Below are positions 42,688 through 54,330 of a stretch of DNA of 64,000 nt, one piece after another. The position numbers and the translations under genes were made by a program. Where the stretch lies: positions 47,267,873 to 47,331,872 of the forward strand of contig NC_079202.1 in assembly GCF_026745355.1 (NCBI RefSeq), given 5' to 3'. The notes under the pieces were generated by a model. It was given only the letters and a program-made list of their open reading frames with translations. It was not told the DNA's origin and did not search any database. This DNA comes from Beta vulgaris subsp. vulgaris. Its lineage: Eukaryota > Streptophyta > Magnoliopsida > Caryophyllales > Amaranthaceae. Positions within the stretch are counted from its first letter, which is position 1. Every line of letters begins with the position of its first letter.

Positions 42688-43720
42688 TATATGTTGCTAA
42701 GTTGTTGAATGAGAGGAATCTTCAAATGATTTTAACAAGAATGAATGCATGTTACATGACCTTTCCATTAAGAGAAATGTTCTTTTGGGAAGAAAAGAGA
42801 GTGACTTTTATAAGCTGAAGCAAGATTCTTATGATGTGAAGCAAGATGATGGAGCTGTTTTGAATACCAAAAAGTTTGACACTATGATGAATTGTAATAG
42901 TGTAGTGAATTTAGACCTTATACATGCTATACTAGGGCATGTTTCTCTGTCTAAAATGCAACATTTAGATTTTTGTAAGTGTAAAAGTCTTAAGGATTAT
43001 TTTTTTGACATTTGTTCCCTTGCTAAACACCACAAACTACCTTTCTCTCTAAGTAAATCTATTACTTCTCATGTTTTTGATCTAATCCATGTGGATTTGT
43101 GGGGGTCCTTATAGGACCAAATCCTTAACATGGACTAGCTATTTTCTTACTATTGTTGATGATCATAGTAGGGTCACTTGGACCCAATAGTTTTCCAACA
43201 AAGAACTGGTCAACGGAACTCTTCTGAGTTTTTTTATTCACATTGAAAATCATTTCAACGCGTAAGTTAAAACTCTTAGGAGTGACAATGGACCTTAAAT
43301 TTTCCAAGAAGAATGTAAGCAAATGTTTGTTGACAAAGGAATTACTCGCCAAAGAAGTGTGGCAGGAGTTCCCCAACAGAATGCTTGAGTTGAAGAAAAA
43401 CATAGGTTCTTGCTTGAAACAGCTAGAGCCTTAAAGATACACTGGTATACCTAACTATTTATGGGGTGAATGTATTCTTGCAGCTACTCATCTCATAAAC
43501 TTGCTTCCTAGTTCAGTGATTCAATGGGAACACCATACAAGAGATTGACAAAAAGGGAGTCAGATTATGATCACCTCAAAATGGTTGAGTGCTTATGCTC
43601 TGCCAGTTCTCAGAAGAAACCAGGAAATAAATTTGCACCAAGAGCAATAAGATGTGTCATGTTGGGTTACCCTTACTGCCATAAGGGATATAAGGTAAGG
43701 ATTATGTCTTTGACATAACA
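42688..43720 (+). pseudogene. Copia-4 GAG-pre-integrase and integrase, broken
   Basis: 42749-43114 holds LIHAILGHVSLSKMQHLDF (the His part of the zinc site), CSLAKHHKLPFSLS and IHVDLWGS, the start of the catalytic core. After a frame change, 43125-43440 has FLTIVDDHSRVTW-like and QQNAxVExKH-like codons in different frames. 43450-43720 contains the ATHLIN-LPS, GTPYKRL and KFAPRAIRCVMLGYPYCHKGYK region that follows the core. At least four interruptions. Confidence 0.8.
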
Positions 43721-43879
43721 GGGAAAAGAGAAATTGAGTTAACTGCAGACTCAACATGTGCCACTATGGAGGAGATAAGGAAGTCAGGTGAATTTAGTGA
43801 GAACTACCTGAGTTATATCAACAATGTGCTCAGAATCAGAGAACCACTTCACTACACATAAACAGCAACAGATGAAGGA

Positions 43880-44850
43880 TGGGTTCGTTCTATGCAGGAG
43901 CAGCTCAATGCCTTGGACAACAACAACACCTGGGAATTGACTCACTTACCAGAAGGAAAGAGTGCCATTTACAACAAGTGGGTGTACAAGATCAAATTCC
44001 AACCTAATGGTGAGATAGACAGATTGAAAGTTAGGCTTGTGGCTAGGGGAGATGAGCAAGTGGAAGGCAAGGATTATAAACACACCTTCTCCCCAGTGGC
44101 TAAGTTCACTTCTGTGAGGACCTTAATTGCGCTCGCTGCTATTCGAAAATGGGATTACATCATCTAGATATCAACAATGCCTTCTTGCATGGATATCTAA
44201 ATGAAGATGTGTATATGAGACCACCAAAGGGCTATTTTGAGGCTTCTATTGGGCAAGTATGCATAATAAAAAGAAGCTTGTATGATTTAAAACAAGCATC
44301 AAGGCAGTGGAATATTGAACTCACCAAGTTTCTTCTACATAATGGTTATGTGAAATCAAAGCAAGATTATTCTTTGTTTTCTAAAGACACACATGGCAAG
44401 ATGATGTATGTGTTGGTCTATGTTGATGATTTACTCATTACAGGAAATGCTCATGGTGAGATACAGAAAATTAAAATGGATTTAGACACAGCCTTCACCA
44501 TCAAAGACCTAGGACACATGAAATATTTCCTAGGTATTGAGGTGGCAAGAAATGAGTCAGGCATCACTCTTCATCAGAGAGAATTTATTCTTGATATCCT
44601 AACCAGTACAGTAACTACCTGTTGCAAACCAGTGAAATGCACTTTTCCAAAAGGTGTTAAGCTATCTAATGATGAAGGGGATGTCTTGGAAGATCCAGAA
44701 TTTCTATAGGAGCATCACTGGAAAAGCTTCTTTATTTAAACCTAACAAGGCCTTACCTCTCATATTCTGTATAGTAGCTTAGCCAGTTCATGACAGAGCC
44801 TAGAAAGCCACATTTACAAGTTGTCATACATGTTATCAAATATCTTTTCA
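43880..44850 (+). pseudogene. Copia-4 reverse transcriptase
   Basis: Two overlapping open pieces. 43892-44167 has the RT opening (MQEQLNALDNNNTWELTHLP, YKIKFQPNGEIDRLKVRLVA, YKHTFSPVAKFTSVRTLIAL). 44149-44709 has LHHLDINNAFLHGYLNEDVY, SLYDLKQASRQWN and the catalytic YVLVYVDDLLITGN, then MKYFLGIEVARNESGI. The catalytic YVDD is intact; one indel near 44155 breaks the frame. Beyond 44709 only scattered codons of the connection region remain. Confidence 0.9.
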
Positions 44851-44856
44851 GGCACT

Positions 44857-44992
44857 CACTAGTAGAAAAAGGACGATTTGCGTCGCCCCATTTGCGTCGC
44901 ACATAAACGGAAACGACTCAAAAATGTTACTTGCGTCGCACCAGAAGAAGAGTGCAACGCACATCATGGGTAAATGAGCACCAAGATGAGCT
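44857..44992 (+). mobile_element. CACTA transposon end, truncated
   Basis: CACTAGTAGAAAAAGG is the typical plant CACTA terminus, followed by subterminal units TTGCGTCGC at 44878, 44889 and 44930. Its interior and other end are cut off by the Athila LTR at 44993. Any far part would lie beyond the right edge of the window. Confidence 0.75.
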
Positions 44993-46814
44993 TGATAATA
45001 GGTTTTTAGTGTGTCGTTAAGGCACTAAGAACCGCTTTCCAAACAATATTTATAATCCTAACAAGCAATTACTAAGGGAATAGTAAGGGCAAGTCAAGGG
45101 TCGATCCACAGGGAAAATGGGATTGATTAAAGTCTATCAAGTCAGACTACCTAATTGAAAGGTATTTGGGGGTTTGAAAGATGTTTGGTAACAATTAAGA
45201 CTATCTAACAACTAGAACAAGCAAATATACGAGTTTAAATATCAAATAAAAGACACTAGAGTTAAGGTTACTAGTATGAATAAGAACGGATGATGATTGT
45301 TAATGCGATTGTGAAGCAACAAAGACGATTATGCAAGGTTTAGTTCTCCTCTAAAATACTCGAGTCCTCTCTCGAATGGTCCTCAAGAGTAATCACTTAA
45401 TCAATCAACTAAATCCTCTCTCGAATGGTCTTTAGTTAATTGATTAAGAGATTCAATAAGTTTGGAAAACCCCTAATGAAGGATCCCCTTAATTTCCATC
45501 CAATATCTTGGTATAGAAATTAAGTTGATTCTTGGGGATGATAAAAGAGTTCAAAATCCGATTTAAGAACATTTGAAATCAAAATACCAAAGTATAAATG
45601 TGATCAATATCTATCCTAAGGTCTCAAAACACCAAGATCAATGCATAAACTTCTCCATTCATCACAATCACATCAACATCATATTTAAAACCCTAATTCA
45701 TACTTTCACCCTAACCCTAGATATGAAACTACTCACTAATCATTGAGTTTAACCAATTAAACATAAAATCTATGACTAATCTAAGGTTAAACATGATTAA
45801 GAATGATTAAACTAATGAAAATCGCAATTATAACTAAGAGAATAAGATCTAAATAATCTAAGAACATAAACAAACACCAAGAGAATGAATAAAAACTGAA
45901 ACTTTGAATTAAGATAAGAAAAGTACCTTGAATGTCAAATCGAATCACAAACTATGATCACTAATCTCAATTATCAATGAAACTAAAGTGTTTTCTCTCT
46001 AATACAAAACCCTAAAATTTTCTGAAAACTAGAATAAAGCGAAGTCTAAAACTCCTCTCGAAAAGAGGGTTTAATGATCGATTTTTTTCTTCGGATCGTA
46101 GGTGCGGGGCACCAAAAGGAGGTGCGGGCGCACCTTGCTCAGGTGCGGGCGCACCAGACCTCAGGTGCGGGCGCACCAGACCTCAGGTGCGGGTGCACCA
46201 GACCTCAGGTGCGGGCGCACCTGAGTCTTCTGCCTCAAGGTGGAAATCTCCCGTCAAATGGTGCGAGCGCACAATGAATAGGTGTGGGCGCACCACATGT
46301 CAGGTGCGGGCGCACCTATGTCTTCTGCCTCAGTCTAAGTTCCTCCGTCAAAATGTGCGGGCGCACATGTAGCTGGTGCGGGCGCACCAGACACAGGTGC
46401 GGGCGCACCTTGTACTGGGTGCGGGCGCACAGAAGTCGTCTGTAATATGTCTCATGTTAGGTCGATGGTGCGGGCGCACCAGCAGAATGTGCGGGCGCAC
46501 CAGCGTGTGCGGGGAACTCTAGCGCACCTCATGCTCCTCTCATCCTCTAGTTGTTCCCTTGTGCCATGTCTCGCATTACTCGGCCCCGAAAAAGGTCATA
46601 CCTGCAATAAAAACACGAACAAACATGGTGAAAGCATATGCGCTAGAAATTCGATCAAAATAGATCGAAAATCTAGCAAAATGTCACTGTGATCAAGTAT
46701 GATCAAGTGAATGAAATAGAAGGGAAAAGTGAGGAGAAGAGGAAGAAAAGGAGAAAAAGGGAGCTAAAACAAGCCAAAAGAAAGTCATAAAGTGCGTTAG
46801 AAACGCACTTATCA
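44993..46814 (-). repeat. Athila 3' LTR
   Basis: 1822 bp, TGATAATAGG...CGCACTTATCA on the plus strand, so the terminal TGATAA/TTATCA inverted repeat is present. It includes the GTCAAGGGTCGATCCACAGGG segment familiar from Athila LTRs and a cluster of GGTGCGGGCGCACC palindromes. Confidence 0.88.
46096..46510. repeat. Cluster of GGTGCGGGCGCACC palindromes in the LTR
   Basis: About 15 copies, some with one or two changes, at irregular spacing of roughly 15-60 bp, joined by phrases such as AGACCTCA and CTGAGTCTTCTGCCTC. Each unit is a 6-bp inverted repeat (GGTGCG/CGCACC) around GG. Much more GC-rich than the surroundings. Confidence 0.92.
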
Positions 46815-46830
46815 AACTCCCCCAAGCTTA
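46815..46830 (-). promoter_or_regulatory. Athila polypurine tract
   Basis: The minus strand reads AAGCTTGGGGGAGTT just before the LTR start TGATAAGTGCG. Confidence 0.85.
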
Positions 46831-48183
46831 GCGTTTTGCTTGTCCTCAAGTAAACCAAGAATGAGAATGAAGGAAAGAAGAAGAAAAGGAGAATAAAAAG
46901 AAAAGGGAAACATGCAAGAAACTAACCTATATGCTCTAAATGCGAGGTTACAAGCATGACATGCAAGCTAAATGAGTTCATAGCAAGATTTAGGAGACCA
47001 ACCAAACACAAGAGGGAAGATGATTAGGAAGCACAAGAGTGACTCTAAGGTCTCAATCCACCGATCAGCCGAGTCTTTTTGAAAGAAAGCTTTCCAAGAA
47101 TGATTTCTCACTCTTCTCCACTTCCAAGACCCAAGTTTGACTCCTCCCTAGGGATGCTCAACCATAATTGCTCGCCTCTACCATGTTTTGATGACCCTCA
47201 TCATGACTTGCACAAAATCTCACCCGCCACTACTAAATAGATCAAGTCCAATCTAGAAGTCAAAAGGGACTTTGTTAAGGTTGTAACGGGGCTAGGTTAG
47301 GGGTGTGGATTATATTCTAGGAATGTGGTGCAAAAAGGGTAAGTGGAGTACAAACTAGGGTAAATACTCCCCAAGCTAGTCCTAACACTATTCTCAATTA
47401 AAGAAATCTCACACATAACCTTGAATTTCACTTGTTTCTTTTTCACTTTGTGAACTTTTTCATTTTTCTCATCAATTTGATCATTCTTTCTTTTCATGTT
47501 CAATAATAAACCAAATCAAACAATAAGAACTTTCTTTCTTTTATTTCTTTTGTCTTCTTTTTCACAAAATTTTTCAACTTTTGCTATCATACAAGCACAT
47601 TAACTCTCTTTCAACCAAGACTTAATATCAAAACCACTTAACTCAACAAAAACTACACATGTACTCCACTTTGGGGAAAGTTTGGCCATGACTCATTATG
47701 TGGGTTAAGCAAAAATAGGATAGAAAGGCTCAGATGGGTTGAGAAGCGAATATTATGCAGGTATTCAAGCTTTTGGCTTTGTAGCTCCTATTACTAGCAA
47801 AAGAAACGCCCTAAATCATTCTCCTAGAGGCTCGTCTTATGTAATCTTGGGGAGCTAAAATGCAAGTCACAAGTTAGGCGATCAATGGTGAGGGTTGTGA
47901 GTGAGTCTTACGAGGTTCTTACCCCTCCTTCGGGATTCATCGCCACAAGGGGCAAGGCAATCCATTCATCCAACTCGCCTAATTTCAAAGAGACTCTACC
48001 AAAAGTTATCGGTTTCAAGAGACGCCTAAAGTCACAACAGGGCTTCAAAAATCATCAAGTCTAATATGAGGAAGGTCTTCCAATCGAGACATGAACACTT
48101 TAGCCACAAATCATGCATGCAACCAAGCTAACCTAAATGCAGAAAAAAGAAGAAAAAAAAGAAAAAAAAAGAAGAGGAAAATG

Positions 48184-48220
<37 letters not shown>

Positions 48221-48509
48221 TTTTTTTTTTTTATAAAAATATTCAAAGCAAAACAAAACTACCAAAGCAAAGCTGTACAGGTGAAGAGAAGTCAGCAGGG
48301 GTGGGGGAAATCAAAGCCGGCAGACAGGAACAATCACCAACTGATACCGAAAACCAATGAGACCCCTAGATTCTAACCATCAATGACCCCAAAACTCCCA
48401 AAGATATAGACATACATGCAAGTCCCCAAGCTTAAGCAAAACTCCGCGCTCGGAGTTGCAAAAGGAGGAGAGGAAGGGGGTTATGAAAAGCTCCTAATAG
48501 TTCCCACCA
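46831..48509 (-). other. Athila non-coding region between env-like gene and 3' LTR
   Basis: No open gene. It contains a TTA microsatellite with poly-T (48184-48232), an A/G-rich stretch just before it (48140-48180), and otherwise unique-looking AT-rich DNA. A long non-coding stretch in this position is usual in Athila elements. Confidence 0.7.
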
Positions 48510-49597
48510 TTACCCCCATCTGGAGGGGGTAAGGAGGGAAATACCCACCAGAGTACCCATCAGGATAGTAGATGGGTAGTGGGGGTAAGGACGGAAAGAA
48601 GGCTCCTCAAACGGCCCTTCTCGAGGGTCGAAAGAAGGAGGATAGTGGGGATGGTTAGGGAAGAGAGGCTCATGTCCGGAGTGGACATTGGCGAGGTGAG
48701 TGCGCCAAGCCATCCTAGACACATGGTCGAGGTCGGTGCGGATACCAGCAAGAGTAGCCGTAACCGCACGGTGATTGGCCTCCTGAGAGGCCTGCATCTG
48801 GGCTATGGCTGCCATGACAGAGCCCATGTCGAAGGATTGAGAGGAGGAAGCTTCGGCCATCTCACTCTCAGGAATGCGGTGGTCGGGCCTCGGACCTCTC
48901 GGAACGCGTGGAATGCGCTCCGTAGGAATGGGCTCAGGGATAGCCCGTGGTATGTTATGGGCAGGGGGAACCCGCCAACGATTTTCAACGTTAGCGAGGA
49001 GGTCCCAAATGAAGTCGGGCCCTATATAACAGTAAGGTCGCCCCCCCCCCCACAAGCCAGATGCAGTTTTCCTTTTTATAATTGCGCAGAAATTTCATCT
49101 ACTGCAGGCTGGCACCATCCAATCTGTTGGACTGACCAACAGTACGCACGCTGGCTTCCAAGCGAGCCAGGTCATCGTTCAAGTCAAGGTAGGATGCTAG
49201 CCGGGTGACCATGCCACCACAAAGGATCTCCCTAGTCACCGTTGTGCCCCCCCGAATCTCCTGCAGTCAGTTGAGGAGGAGAGCAGCAAAGTTAATGCGG
49301 GCTCTATGGTGGGCCCCGTCAGTGGCCAACCAAAGAACCAGCAGCTCCTCCTTCCTCAACTGCCCGACTTCCTGCTTAGGAAAGATGGTGTAAACCAACA
49401 TCCTATGGAAGTAACGGAGAGCAAGGTGGATGATCTCCGACGCTTTGGACGAGTTCGTCCGAAACGGAGTCGTACCGTTGGTGATCTTTGTCCACCACTC
49501 TTGCTCATTGTATCCCTGCCAGATGATGCCCAAAGGGGCATCGCAGGGAGCTCGAGGGTCCATCCCAAACGCCTAACAGAATTCGTCAAAAGACAGT
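48510..49597 (-). pseudogene. Athila ORF1/env-like gene, C-terminal part
   Basis: Continues the gene begun at 59646. From 49597 downward the minus strand reads LSFDEFC, a stop where Gln is likely, then AFGMDPRAPCDAPLG, WWTKITNGTTPFRTNSSKAS, LALRYFHRMLVYTIFPKQE and LWLATDGAHHRARINFAALL, the pattern of the ATHILA ORF-1 family. After frame changes near 49260 and 49060 comes the tail 49055-48510: SFDMGSVMAAIAQMQASQEA (a predicted helix), then a Pro/His/Tyr-rich end. Its role is unknown; it sits where retroviruses carry env but has no proven envelope function, and I see no membrane segment here. Confidence 0.75.
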
Positions 49598-49789
49598 TGT
49601 AATACCCCATATTTTCAAGTATTTATTTATTAATTAAAATATTTATTTTCTAAAATAAATATTTTAAGCAAAGGGTATTTTAGCAATTTCACTCGTTTTA
49701 AATTATTTTGGCGGAAGATGGCGCCAAAATTAGATTTGTTAAACTTTTGGTTTTAAATCCTAGTCAAAATTATTCAAAAAAACCAAAAC

Positions 49790-49832
<43 letters not shown>

Positions 49833-51397
49833 TTTTTTTTTTTTAGGCCATTATTTTTTACGGGATTGTGAAGTAAATAAGGGAGTTTTGTTTTCCAAAT
49901 TTATGATGAAGGTTACAAATTTTGGTTTAATCTTCTAATTTATGGTGAAGGTTACAAACTCTTTAATTTTCAAAATTAAGTACTCTACATATTCTACTCC
50001 TATAAATACCCCACACCTTTAGCCATCTTTTCCACACAAAAACTTTGGAGAATCCATACTTCAAGGTTCTACTTTCTCTTCTTATCTATTCTAGTTTTAT
50101 ATTTCTTATTCAAGTTCTAATTCTCTTTGGGTTGAGAAAAGAAAAAGATTTTCCATGTTTCTTACTCAAAAATATTATGCTCATGATAGGTTATTCATGT
50201 TTACATTCATGATTAAGTTCATGTGATAAGTTACTTATTAGATTTTTAATATTAGTTTGTTAGGAGATCGTTCAAGATTAAGACTAAGTGGAGATACTAG
50301 TATACTTTTTGTGTAAGATCAAGGTACGTCATGTAGCTAGATCTTTTAAAATGTGGTTTATATGATAAAATTGTTTATTGGTTTTATTGGTTGGATTGGT
50401 TTAGAAATTTAGTTTAAAATGGTTACAATGTTTTATTATTCACTCTTGAAAGTGAAAAGAAGGAATGATATTATCAATCATTTTATATAGAAGTTTTGTT
50501 ATCCTTTTTGGAAAATTAAATTATTTTTACAAGGAAAGGTTGATTGGTTTTTATGAACTTTGAATGTTCAAAAAGTTGTTTATGAGGAAAGGAGGTTTAT
50601 TCATGACTTACAAGTCATATTATTATTTCCGCTTGATTAATATCAAGAGATTCAAAGTCCACTTGTTGGCAATTATAGTTACCCCTTGATATAGCTCCGT
50701 GATGGGATGACTAGCTTGGGGGTGTGCACACTTAGCAAAATAGAAGGGGAGATAAGAAGAGGAATTGTTTTCAGGATTATTTTTAATCCAAGTTGTTTGG
50801 AAAGAGTTTATTCTTAAAAAGGTTATTCTTGAATTACTATTCAAGTGTTTGGAATTTGTTCTTGTTGTTCTTAATTATTATTCAAGTGTTTGGTAAGAGT
50901 TTGTTCTTAAAATGTTATTCTTTGAATTATTATTAAGTGTTTGAAAATAGTTTATTCTTAAAGAGTTATTCTTGAATTTTTGGTTATGGAGTTTTCGAAA
51001 TGAAAAATTATGACGAACTAACAAATGTGTTACTTATCTAGTACATTTCGTACTCAGTTTTATACTGACGCGTATTTTCTTTTTCCTATTTGGCTTTGCC
51101 CTGTTTACCTTTTTGGTAAGCAGATTTGCGGTGAATTTTGGATGTGCATGGGAGCATACGGAAGGGATCTTCACCTAGATTAGGTGTTTATTTATTTTGA
51201 GTATTGAGACAATATTTACTTTTATTAATAAAGAAGTATTATTATTTTTGGTTAAAGTCTTCCGCTGCAAGTTATTTTGGTTAGTTAGTAGTTGGTTGCC
51301 GAAAGCGTGTTAGTCACGTGGCGGTAATACTCCTAAATTACTCAAATGTTATTTATTAAATTTTTTATTTAAAAGTGAGTAATTTGGGGGTGTTACA
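49598..51397 (+). repeat. Tekay 5' LTR
   Basis: 1800 bp. It includes a poly-A run that turns into poly-T (about 49786-49846) and a TATA-like CTATAAATACCCC near 50000, with CACACC soon after. It is longer than the 3' LTR, partly because of the homopolymer. Confidence 0.95.
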
Positions 51398-51400
51398 AAG

Positions 51401-51409
51401 TGGTATCAG
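51401..51409 (+). promoter_or_regulatory. Tekay primer binding site
   Basis: TGGTATCAG, three bases after the LTR end, matching initiator tRNA-Met priming common in chromoviruses. Confidence 0.85.
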
Positions 51410-51603
51410 TTTTTCAGGTCTTGAAAAATAAAAGTTGAACATTAAAATTGATGGGTAGACATAAATGGGCATATAGAGTTTCGCATTTGCTTCTAAATTG
51501 TTTTTGTTAAGTTTAGTTATTTTATTTTTGACGATTTGTATAGATGCATCTTGCTAGTGCCACAAAAAGGTATATACATATTTATATTATAATTTTATTT
51601 GCA

Positions 51604-52726
51604 GATATGAAGGGTGTAGATATGTTGGAGTGATAAGCCCTGTCTAGGATTAGGAACGTTCTGCCTGATGATATGGGTAACTTCCTTACTCGGAAGGTAT
51701 AATCACCTTGGCTATTCTATATCTTTAAATTAAGTACATTTTAAAAAATTTTTTAAATAAATATTTTAAGCCCTAGTGGTGCATTTAGTACAAATTTTGA
51801 ATCATATTTTTTTTTGTTAACACATATTAGTATTACTCTTATGATATTCTTGTAATATCTCAATTCTTTTTACTTATGATTGTTGTTGAAAGTAGAGGAA
51901 AAATTTATGTTATTCCCTATGTATGGGATAACAAGGAGGTCATGCTGCATTGGCCAGCAAATAGTTATATTTGTATTATATTTCTTTTAATGAGTAATTT
52001 TGTTAACAGATGATTAACCATATGAGGGACATGTATTACTCTGAAGAACTTCTTTTGGAAGGAAAAACGGTCCCTGATTTTATAGATGATATTGTTGAGG
52101 CCAGTGGTATTAATGCATTTGACTGGGAGCCATGGGTTAGTGAGGAACCCTACCAAATTCTGTTAGCCTTAATTCACCTTCCTCAGACACCCAAATACCA
52201 AATCCTCCATGATAAGTACGCTAATGTAGTCCTACCAACTGGGGAGTGGAACAGAGATAATCATGAGTTCCAGGGAGTTTGGTTAGCCACTATTCTTCAT
52301 TTTGGCACCGAGTTAATGTATATAGAAATAGATGGAGCCCAAAGGGTGGGGATGCCATTGATATTGACCTACCTAGCCCAGTATCCACAATTTCTTCAGT
52401 TGATAGCATGGGATATGAAGGTTCATCTGAGCCTGATAGCCCAGAATATACCCCTCGAGAATACCCAGGCCAATATGATTATATGGCTATTGACGAGTTG
52501 GAGAATGTTATTGAGGCGGGCTACCAGAGTTTGAAGTCTCCAGTAACCAGAGGAATATATAGTTTTGTTTTGGCCATGAAACGGCCTAGTTGTCTTAAGA
52601 ATATTTTGATACACTCAAATGTTCTAGTAGTTGTTATGAATAAGGCCTCATATTTGGCCGTGATGTACGAAATATGTGATTGCTATATTTTGAACTATTA
52701 TATTGACATGGTTATTTATTGAATTG
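51604..52726 (+). CDS. Extra ORF upstream of Tekay gag, unrecognised, probably spliced and broken
   Basis: I do not recognise this protein. The main open piece is 52010-52340 (starts MINHMRDMYYSEELLLEGKT, includes GINAFDWEPWVSEEPYQILL and LPTGEWNRDNHEFQGVWLAT). After a frame shift near 52340 it continues in the frame of 52340-52560 with an acidic Ser/Pro-rich stretch (DIDLPSPVSTISSVDSMGYE, YTPREYPGQYDYMAIDELE). Upstream, 51895-51965 reads KIYVIPYVWDNKEVMLHWPA, closed by stops but ending near a GT. TTTGTTAACAG directly before 52010 is a good acceptor, so two or three exons are likely. It lies between primer site and gag, where most Tekay elements have only leader. It could be a captured host gene or an element-specific accessory gene. 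Confidence 0.55.
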
Positions 52727-52800
52727 TTTGGTAGATAGACAGTAATTCTCTGAATGTTTATATATGTATATTTACTCAAACACTTTTACTCCTAGCAGAA

Positions 52801-53905
52801 TGGCAGAATGGCAGAAAGAAGGAGAAGGAGTATGGGTTCTATGGTTAGAAGGCTAGCAAAGATCACTGAAAACATCACTCAAGTGATAGCTAATCAAGAA
52901 ACCAAGCAGAGTGAGACTGATAGTTTTGGTGAGGTCTTTAAGAGGGTAGCAGCTGTCAAACCTCCGACTTACCATGGGAAAGAGGACCCAGCTAGCTTAG
53001 AAAACTGGATCCGAGAATTTGATAAGCTTTTTGATGCCATAGTGTGCCCTGAAAACCTTAGAGTTAATAATGCTGTTTATTATTTGAGAGATGAGGCAGA
53101 CCTCTTGGTGGAAACAACGAAAAGATGATCTTTTAGAGGATCCGAACTTTGGGTGGGACGAGTTTAAAGAAGCCCTGAGGAGTAAGTTTTATCCTGCGTA
53201 CTTAAGGAAGCAAAAGGCTATGGAGTTCACCAATCTGAGAATGGGACTATGTCTGTTAATGAGTATTATAGCAAATTTTTGGAGTTGATGAGGTTCGCAC
53301 CTGAGATAGTACCATCTGAGACTTTAAAGGCCCAAAGGTTTGAGCAAGGGTTAACCTTAACTCTCCAAAGTAAGCTAGGAGGAGTAACTTTTGAGACTCT
53401 TGATGAAATTTATGGTAGAGCTGCTCACTTATATGGGATTAAAGGAAGAGAGATTGAAGGGACTTCCTCGGGGAAAAGAGGAAGTATAACAACAATGGGA
53501 ACCAACAAATTGGAGATAAGAAGCCTAAGCCAATGGTGGATTTAACCAAACTGAGAAAGATAATAGGTACCCTAGTCGGAAGCCTAATGGGAACCAAGGG
53601 AATGGGAAGAAAGCTGAGAGAACCTTTTTCTGCAAAAGGTGTGATAAGAACCACCTGGAAAAGATTGTCAAGGCAACTTGGTGACATGCCATTATTGTCA
53701 GAAATTGGGGCACCGTGAATATGAGTGCTTTAGAAAAGCTGGTGGAGAACCTGCAGTCAAACCTGACCCGAGTAGTAAGGCACCTCAGAATGATCAACAG
53801 AAGTTAGTTTCTTCCGATGCTGGTGTTAAACCAGGGATGGGAAATCAGTCTAAAGGCAGAGTTTTCGTCATGAACCGCGTGAGGCTCAGAATGTTTCTGA
53901 GGTAG
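52801..53905 (+). pseudogene. Tekay gag, frame-shifted
   Basis: Starts at 52808 (or the ATG at 52801). AVKPPTYHGKEDPASLENWI and EFDKLFDAIVCPENLRVNNA are the retrotransposon gag domain. The frame changes near 53120 (DDLLEDPNFGWDEFKEALRS), 53250 (NEYYSKFLELMRFAPEIVPS) and 53500, and ends with the CCHC knuckle CHYCQKLGHREYECFRKAGG at about 53683-53742. Gag packages the RNA. All expected parts are present, so the breaks are small indels. Confidence 0.88.
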
Positions 53906-54330
53906 TAGTTGGAACCTTTTTCATTAATTCCTTGTCTGTCAAAGTGTTATTTGATTCAGGAGCATCTCATTCATTTATTTCTAGCACTTTAGTAGACAAG
54001 CTCCAGTTAAGCAGTCCATGTCTATTTCATTAGAAATTGCATTGTCATCAGGGGAAATGTTTAATTGTACTAGGTTGCATAGTCAAGTACCTTTAGTGAT
54101 AGTTGGGGTGAACTTCCATCCGACTTAGTTGAGTTTGATTTGTCAGACCTCGATGTGGTTTTGGGGATGGATTGGTTGGGAAGATTCAAGGCTCATATTG
54201 ATTGTGAGGCCCAGAAGGTGTCCTTAGTCGGTCCTAAGAAAGAAAGGGTGACTTATAGGAAGCTTGGGAAGGAGAAGGGAATGAAGATAGTGTCTGCGAT
54301 GAGAATTCAATCTTATGTGAAGAAGGGGTG
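53906..54330 (+). pseudogene. Tekay aspartic protease
   Basis: VKVLFDSGASHSFISSTLVD at about 53938-54000 is the active site, with the DSGA triad intact. SDLDVVLGMDWLGRFKAHID at 54140-54200 is the conserved flap-side motif. A small indel near 54005-54130 separates them. Confidence 0.88.

Larger units (their letters stand above)
40931..44856 (+). mobile_element. Copia-4: Ty1/Copia element, truncated at its 3' side
   Basis: Plus strand: LTR, primer site, gag with zinc knuckle, protease, integrase, RT. After the RT connection region (PYLSYS, LSQFM-TEPRKPHLQVV at 44745-44840) a CACTA end begins at 44857, and RNase H plus the 3' LTR are not in the window. Many stops and frame changes show it is not functional. 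It lies head to head with the UGT gene, whose start codon is only 380 bp away. Confidence 0.9.

Noticed and set aside
46096..46510. Spaced identical repeats resembling a CRISPR array
   Set aside because: Units are only 14 bp, spacers vary in length and themselves repeat, and the sequence is inside a plant LTR.
46074..46700. Open frames over the GC palindromes in the LTR (repeated RAHQ/GAGAP readings)
   Set aside because: They arise from reading the palindrome repeat in different frames and lack any gene context; the same happens at 60355-60800.
48091..48376. Lys-rich frame with poly-Tyr or poly-Ile
   Set aside because: Translation of an A/G-rich run and a TTA microsatellite.
48579..49208. 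209-codon plus-strand frame
   Set aside because: Shadow of the Athila env-like gene on the other strand, which has the family pattern.
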